Origin: Planctomycetota bacterium
GTDB lineage: Bacteria; Planctomycetota; UBA1135; GCA-002686595
Assembly (NCBI GenBank): GCA_016795325.1
Contig: JAEUHY010000035.1
Location: 62,001 to 126,000, forward strand
Direction: 5' to 3'
DNA length: 64,000 nucleotides
Positions within the stretch are counted from its first letter, which is position 1. Every line of letters starts with the position of its first letter. The notes below the pieces were generated by a model, which saw only the letters and a list, made by a program, of their open reading frames with translations, did no database searches and was not told where the DNA came from. Shown piece by piece: positions 62,483 to 64,000 of the stretch. The position numbers were made by a program, and so were the translations under genes.

Positions 62483-64000
62483 ATGTCGTTGTTCCGCCCG
62501 CTCCTCGCGCTGGCCCTGTGCGGCGCGCTTCTGTCCGCCTGCCATGGGCCAGCCCTGCGGCTCGCCCGCACCTCGCCGATTCCCATGGACGAGCATTCCT
62601 ACGCCGAGCCCAACCGCGTCCGCGTCCGGCACCTGCACCTCAACCTCACGCTGGACTTCGAGGCGCGGCGCGCCGAGGGGGCGGTGCGTCTGGAGCTGGT
62701 GCGCGACGATCCCAACGCGGCGCTCGCGCTCGACACGCACGCGCTCGAGATCCTGAGCGTCACGGGAAGCTCCGGCGGCGCGCGCTTGTTCCATCTCGCT
62801 CCTCCCGATCCGGTCAAGGGCAGCGCGTTGCTCATCCAACTCCAGCCCAAGGACAGCGCCGTGACGGTGCGCTACCGCACGACGGAAGGCGCCCAGGCGA
62901 TGCAGTGGCTCGCGCCGGAGCAGACCGCCGGCGGGCGCCATCCGTTCCTGTTCACGCAGGGCCAGTCGATCCTCACGCGCTCGTGGATTCCGCTGCAGGA
63001 CTCGCCGGGTGTGCGCGTGACCTACGAGGCGGAGATCCGCGCGCCGCGCGCGCTCACGCCGGTGATGAGCGCCGAGCAGCTCGGCCGCGGCGAAGACGGC
63101 GCGTGGCGCTTCCGCATGCCGCAAGCGATCCCGCCGTACCTCATCGCGCTGGCGTGCGGCGAGCTCGAGTTCCGCGAGATCTCCAACCGCAGCGGCGTGT
63201 GGGCCGAGCCGAACGTGGTGCAGGCCGCGCGCGACGAGCTGGTCGACACCGAAGTGATGATCCAGCACGCCGAAGCGCTCTTCGGGCCGTACCGCTGGGG
63301 ACGCTACGACCTGATCGTGCTGCCGCCCTCGTTCCCGTTCGGCGGCATGGAGAACCCGCGCCTGACCTTCGCGACGCCGACGATCCTGGCCGGCGACAAG
63401 TCGCTGGTCGGGCTCGTCGCGCACGAGCTCGCGCACTCCTGGTCGGGCAACCTCGTGACCAACGCCACGTGGCGCGACTTCTGGCTCAACGAGGGTTTCA
63501 CCGTGTACTTCGAGCAGCGCATCATGGAGCAGCTCTACGGGCTCGAGCGCACGGAGATGGAGAAGCAGCTCGCGCGCGCGGAGCTCGAGCGCGAAATGGC
63601 CGAGCTCGAGCCGTGGCAGCAGGTGCTGCACGTCGAACTCGGTGCGCGCCATCCCGACGACGCCTTCAGCCACGTGCCCTACGAAAAGGGCGCGCTCTTC
63701 CTGCGGCGCCTCGAACAACTCGTCGGGCGCGACGCCTTCGACCAGTTCCTGCGCGGCTGGTTCGACGGCCACGCGTTCCGCAGCGTGACGACGGCGGATT
63801 TCTTGGCGTACCTCGAGCGCGAGTTGCTCGCCTCGCACCCGGACGCGGCCAAGGCGCTCGACTTGCAGCGCTGGCTGCGCGAGCCCGGTCTGCCGTCCGA
63901 CGCGCCGCGTGTGCAGTCGACGTTGCTCGCTGCCGTCGACGCACAGATCGAGCGTTGGAAGGCGGGGACGCCGCCGGCGCAGCTCGACACCCGCGGCTGG
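62483..64000 (+). CDS. M1 aminopeptidase, leukotriene A4 hydrolase-like (truncated at right edge)
   Basis: 506 codons from ATG 62483 run off the window. Lipobox in the N-terminal segment (LLSAC, Cys20), so a periplasmic lipoprotein. Catalytic part: GGMENPRLTF, then HELAHSWSGNLVTNATWRDF (His314, His318), NEGFTVYFE with the third metal ligand Glu337, matching HEXXH-x18-E. The N-terminal domain is a beta saddle (LNLTLDFEARR). The arrangement of a beta-saddle, catalytic thermolysin-like domain and C-terminal helical domain is that of the M1 family, with LTA4H as the closest type. The C-terminal helical domain begins but is cut off by the window end. Function: peptide degradation outside the cytosol. 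Confidence 0.92.
   Translation, partial: MSLFRPLLALALCGALLSACHGPALRLARTSPIPMDEHSYAEPNRVRVRHLHLNLTLDFEARRAEGAVRLELVRDDPNAALALDTHALEILSVTGSSGGARLFHLAPPDPVKGSALLIQLQPKDSAVTVRYRTTEGAQAMQWLAPEQTAGGRHPFLFTQGQSILTRSWIPLQDSPGVRVTYEAEIRAPRALTPVMSAEQLGRGEDGAWRFRMPQAIPPYLIALACGELEFREISNRSGVWAEPNVVQAARDELVDTEVMIQHAEALFGPYRWGRYDLIVLPPSFPFGGMENPRLTFATPTILAGDKSLVGLVAHELAHSWSGNLVTNATWRDFWLNEGFTVYFEQRIMEQLYGLERTEMEKQLARAELEREMAELEPWQQVLHVELGARHPDDAFSHVPYEKGALFLRRLEQLVGRDAFDQFLRGWFDGHAFRSVTTADFLAYLERELLASHPDAAKALDLQRWLREPGLPSDAPRVQSTLLAAVDAQIERWKAGTPPAQLDTRGW

Noticed and set aside
62417..63838. A 473-codon minus-strand frame opposite the M1 peptidase
   Set aside because: The plus strand translates into HELAHS, GGMENP and NEG motifs without interruption, so the minus frame is a shadow.

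Overview
The window is very GC-rich chromosomal DNA, densely packed with genes on both strands. It most likely comes from a member of the Planctomycetota. The main reasons are a short ECF sigma factor of the type next to a serine/threonine kinase with a WD40 tail (32495-36513), a second ECF sigma factor fused to a membrane helix and carboxypeptidase-regulatory-like repeats (16998-19460), two secreted squalene-cyclase-fold proteins (26004-27254, 29854-31098), and an RDD/SpoIIM/DUF4129/DUF4350/MoxR/DUF58 operon (43408-50717). This assignment is inference from gene content; there is no rRNA or ribosomal protein gene to confirm it. I saw no tRNA, rRNA, insertion sequence, prophage or CRISPR array.

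Layout. 1-3588: the end of a gene entering from the left, two tandem paralogous membrane proteins and two small membrane proteins. 4076-6114: an HMG-CoA reductase with catalytic residues intact, coupled to a DUF374 acyltransferase-like gene. 6277-12653: a cytochrome P460-like lipoprotein, a large TPR protein, a secreted helical protein, a PRC-barrel protein and a universal stress protein, with about 900 bases of gene-free DNA. 12802-19460, all on the minus strand: sigma-factor/sensor fusion, DUF5063 protein, ClpB, and a trypsin-like protease three bases behind clpB. 20310-25787: DUF2752 pair, Cys-rich protein, thioredoxin-like protein, MORN-type protein, and pdxJ-dapA coupled by ATGA. 26004-31687: the two toroid proteins, a coiled-coil lipoprotein, rsmD-nagA and a membrane-anchored protein. 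31779-36513: apaG, then the sigma/kinase pair. 36537-38449: an arsenic module (arsC divergent from arsR-acr3) with a clear palindromic operator candidate. 38483-41530: an exported protein, a D-threonine-aldolase-like PLP enzyme with a small Cys-rich partner, and a DUF3500 protein. 41641-50717: recN followed by seven genes, most of them joined by 4-base start/stop overlaps. 50745-54945: a family 2 glycosyltransferase, a group II PLP decarboxylase, a MarR regulator and a KamA-type radical SAM enzyme. 55271-59954: TPR lipoprotein, RluB-type pseudouridine synthase with low-complexity tails, and an active/inactive M16 peptidase pair. 59968-64000: a small lipoprotein and an ABC exporter, then an M1 (leukotriene A4 hydrolase-like) aminopeptidase running off the right end.

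How the genes work together. Translational coupling is the dominant theme: ATGA, GTGA, TTGA or TGATG overlaps join at least fourteen adjacent pairs, which supports operon calls and start choices. Stress and protein quality control (clpB, protease, universal stress protein, thioredoxin, M16 and M1 peptidases), signal transduction (two ECF sigma systems, one with a kinase) and envelope functions (lipoproteins, RDD/SpoIIM operon) make up most of the window. The points I find most worth following are the sigma-sensor fusion, the KamA homologue that appears to lack the lysine-binding aspartates together with its marR gene and palindrome, the isolated HMG-CoA reductase, and the paired secreted toroid proteins. 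All alignments to known families were made by eye from memory, without database searches.
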